Assembly (NCBI GenBank): GCA_046758065.1
Contig: JBHHZM010000150.1
Location: forward strand, 1-6,641
Length of the DNA stretch: 6,641 nt
Direction of reading: 5' to 3'
Source: JBHHZM01 sp046758065
Lineage (GTDB): Bacteria > Pseudomonadota > Alphaproteobacteria > JAAXGF01
A program made the translations under genes and the position numbers. Shown one piece after another: positions 5,954 through 6,641 of the stretch. Position 1 is the first letter of the stretch. The number at the start of each line of letters is the position of its first letter. The notes beneath the pieces were generated by a model. The model had not been told where the DNA came from and made no database searches. It saw nothing but the letters and a program-made list of their open reading frames with translations.

Positions 5954-6641
5954 CGGCGCCTCCCTTGCCGAGGTAGACCTCCTGGACGGTTTCGTTCGCG
6001 ACGACCTCCGCAAGCGGCCCTTCCGCCAGCAACTGACCCTGGTGAAGCACGGTTACGATGTCGGCGATCTGGCGGACGATGTGCATGTCGTGCTCGACGA
6101 GCAGAACGGAGTGCGATTTCGCGATCTTCTTGATCAGCTCGGCGGTCTTGTGTTTGCCGTCCTCAGTCATGCCCGTCGTCGGCTCGTCGAGAAGCATCAG
6201 CTTGGGTTTCGATCCGACCATCATGCCGAGCTCGAGCCACTGGCGCTCGCCGTGCGACAGGGTATCGGCAGGCTCGCCGGCCTTGTCCTCGAGCCCGATC
6301 ATTTCGAGGATATCCCAGATACGGTCGGACTCCTCGGGCGAAACCTTGCGGAACAACGTCTTGAACACCCTTCGGTTGCTCTGCAGCGACACCATCAGGT
6401 TGTCGAACACCGACAACGTCTCGTACATGTTGGGCACCTGAAACTTGCGGCTCACGCCGAAGCCGAAGATCCGGTCGGGCGGCATGCCCGTGATATCCCG
6501 GCCCTCGAAGTAGATCTTGCCGGAGACCGGCTTGAAGCGGCCGGTGATAATGTCGATAAGCGTCGTCTTTCCGGCTCCGTTCGGCCCGAGCAGGACCCGC
6601 AGTTCGCCGTCGCCGATCGAAAAGTCGAGGTCGTCGAGGAT
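5943..6641 (-). CDS. urtD: Urea/short-chain amide ABC transporter ATP-binding protein, UrtD type (5' end beyond window)
   Basis: Partial gene; the last 232 codons and the stop are present, and the frame is open through the right edge with codon boundaries at 6641. I estimate that roughly 15-25 N-terminal residues are missing compared with a typical UrtD of about 250. In the visible part, Walker A GPNGAGKT is at residues 19-26, the Q-loop is Q68 in RKFQVP, the signature is LSHGE at 128-132, and Walker B LMLLDE is at 148-153. The switch His is H184 in LLVEHDM. LSHGE rather than LSGGQ, the QWLELGMM segment, the GMT after Walker B, and the C-terminal QEVYLG are UrtD hallmarks. It forms the ATPase heterodimer with UrtE. 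The remaining subunits (substrate-binding protein and two permeases) are expected just beyond the right edge, which is a prediction. Confidence 0.9.
   Translation of the reverse strand: MLDDLDFSIGDGELRVLLGPNGAGKTTLIDIITGRFKPVSGKIYFEGRDITGMPPDRIFGFGVSRKFQVPNMYETLSVFDNLMVSLQSNRRVFKTLFRKVSPEESDRIWDILEMIGLEDKAGEPADTLSHGERQWLELGMMVGSKPKLMLLDEPTTGMTEDGKHKTAELIKKIAKSHSVLLVEHDMHIVRQIADIVTVLHQGQLLAEGPLAEVVANETVQEVYLGKGGAGDA

Noticed and set aside
5954..6013. N-terminal extension of UrtE to the TTG at 6013
   Set aside because: It would deepen the overlap with urtD and add a basic tail not seen in UrtE. The GTG at 5953 has GGGAGG five bases upstream.

Overview
The window looks like a chromosomal segment of a GC-rich proteobacterium. 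An alphaproteobacterium is a reasonable guess from the style of the ABC transporter and ATPase proteins, but nothing in the window fixes the taxon. It holds six genes: five on the minus strand, reading from right to left, and one plus-strand gene at the left edge that converges on them. No RNA genes, insertion sequences, CRISPR arrays or replication origins were found, and coding density is high.

In minus-strand order the layout is: the 3' part of an ABC transporter ATPase of the UrtD type (cut by the right edge), the second ATPase of the same transporter (UrtE type, overlapping urtD by 11 nt), a complete aliphatic amidase (amiE), a strong hairpin terminator or attenuator just after amiE, then a AAA+ ATPase of the CbbQ/NirQ/NorQ family and its usual partner, a large von Willebrand factor A (VWA) protein of the CbbO/NorD family. 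On the plus strand a small aquaporin-family channel gene runs toward the VWA gene. The two stop codons are only 14 nt apart, inside a duplicated near-palindrome that can fold into a hairpin.

Read together, this looks like a short-chain amide (or urea plus amide) nitrogen-scavenging locus. A Urt/Fmd-type ABC importer, whose other subunits should lie just outside the right edge, would bring in amide or urea. AmiE would hydrolyse amides to carboxylate and ammonia. The aquaporin has a wide, NIP-like selectivity filter (Ala-Val-Ala-Arg by alignment to AqpZ) and could pass small neutral solutes such as amides or urea.

The unexpected part is the CbbQ/CbbO-type pair. Characterised members activate Rubisco or mature nitric oxide reductase, and neither target is encoded here. 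Its position behind amiE suggests an undescribed client or an amide-linked role; this is inference from gene order only.
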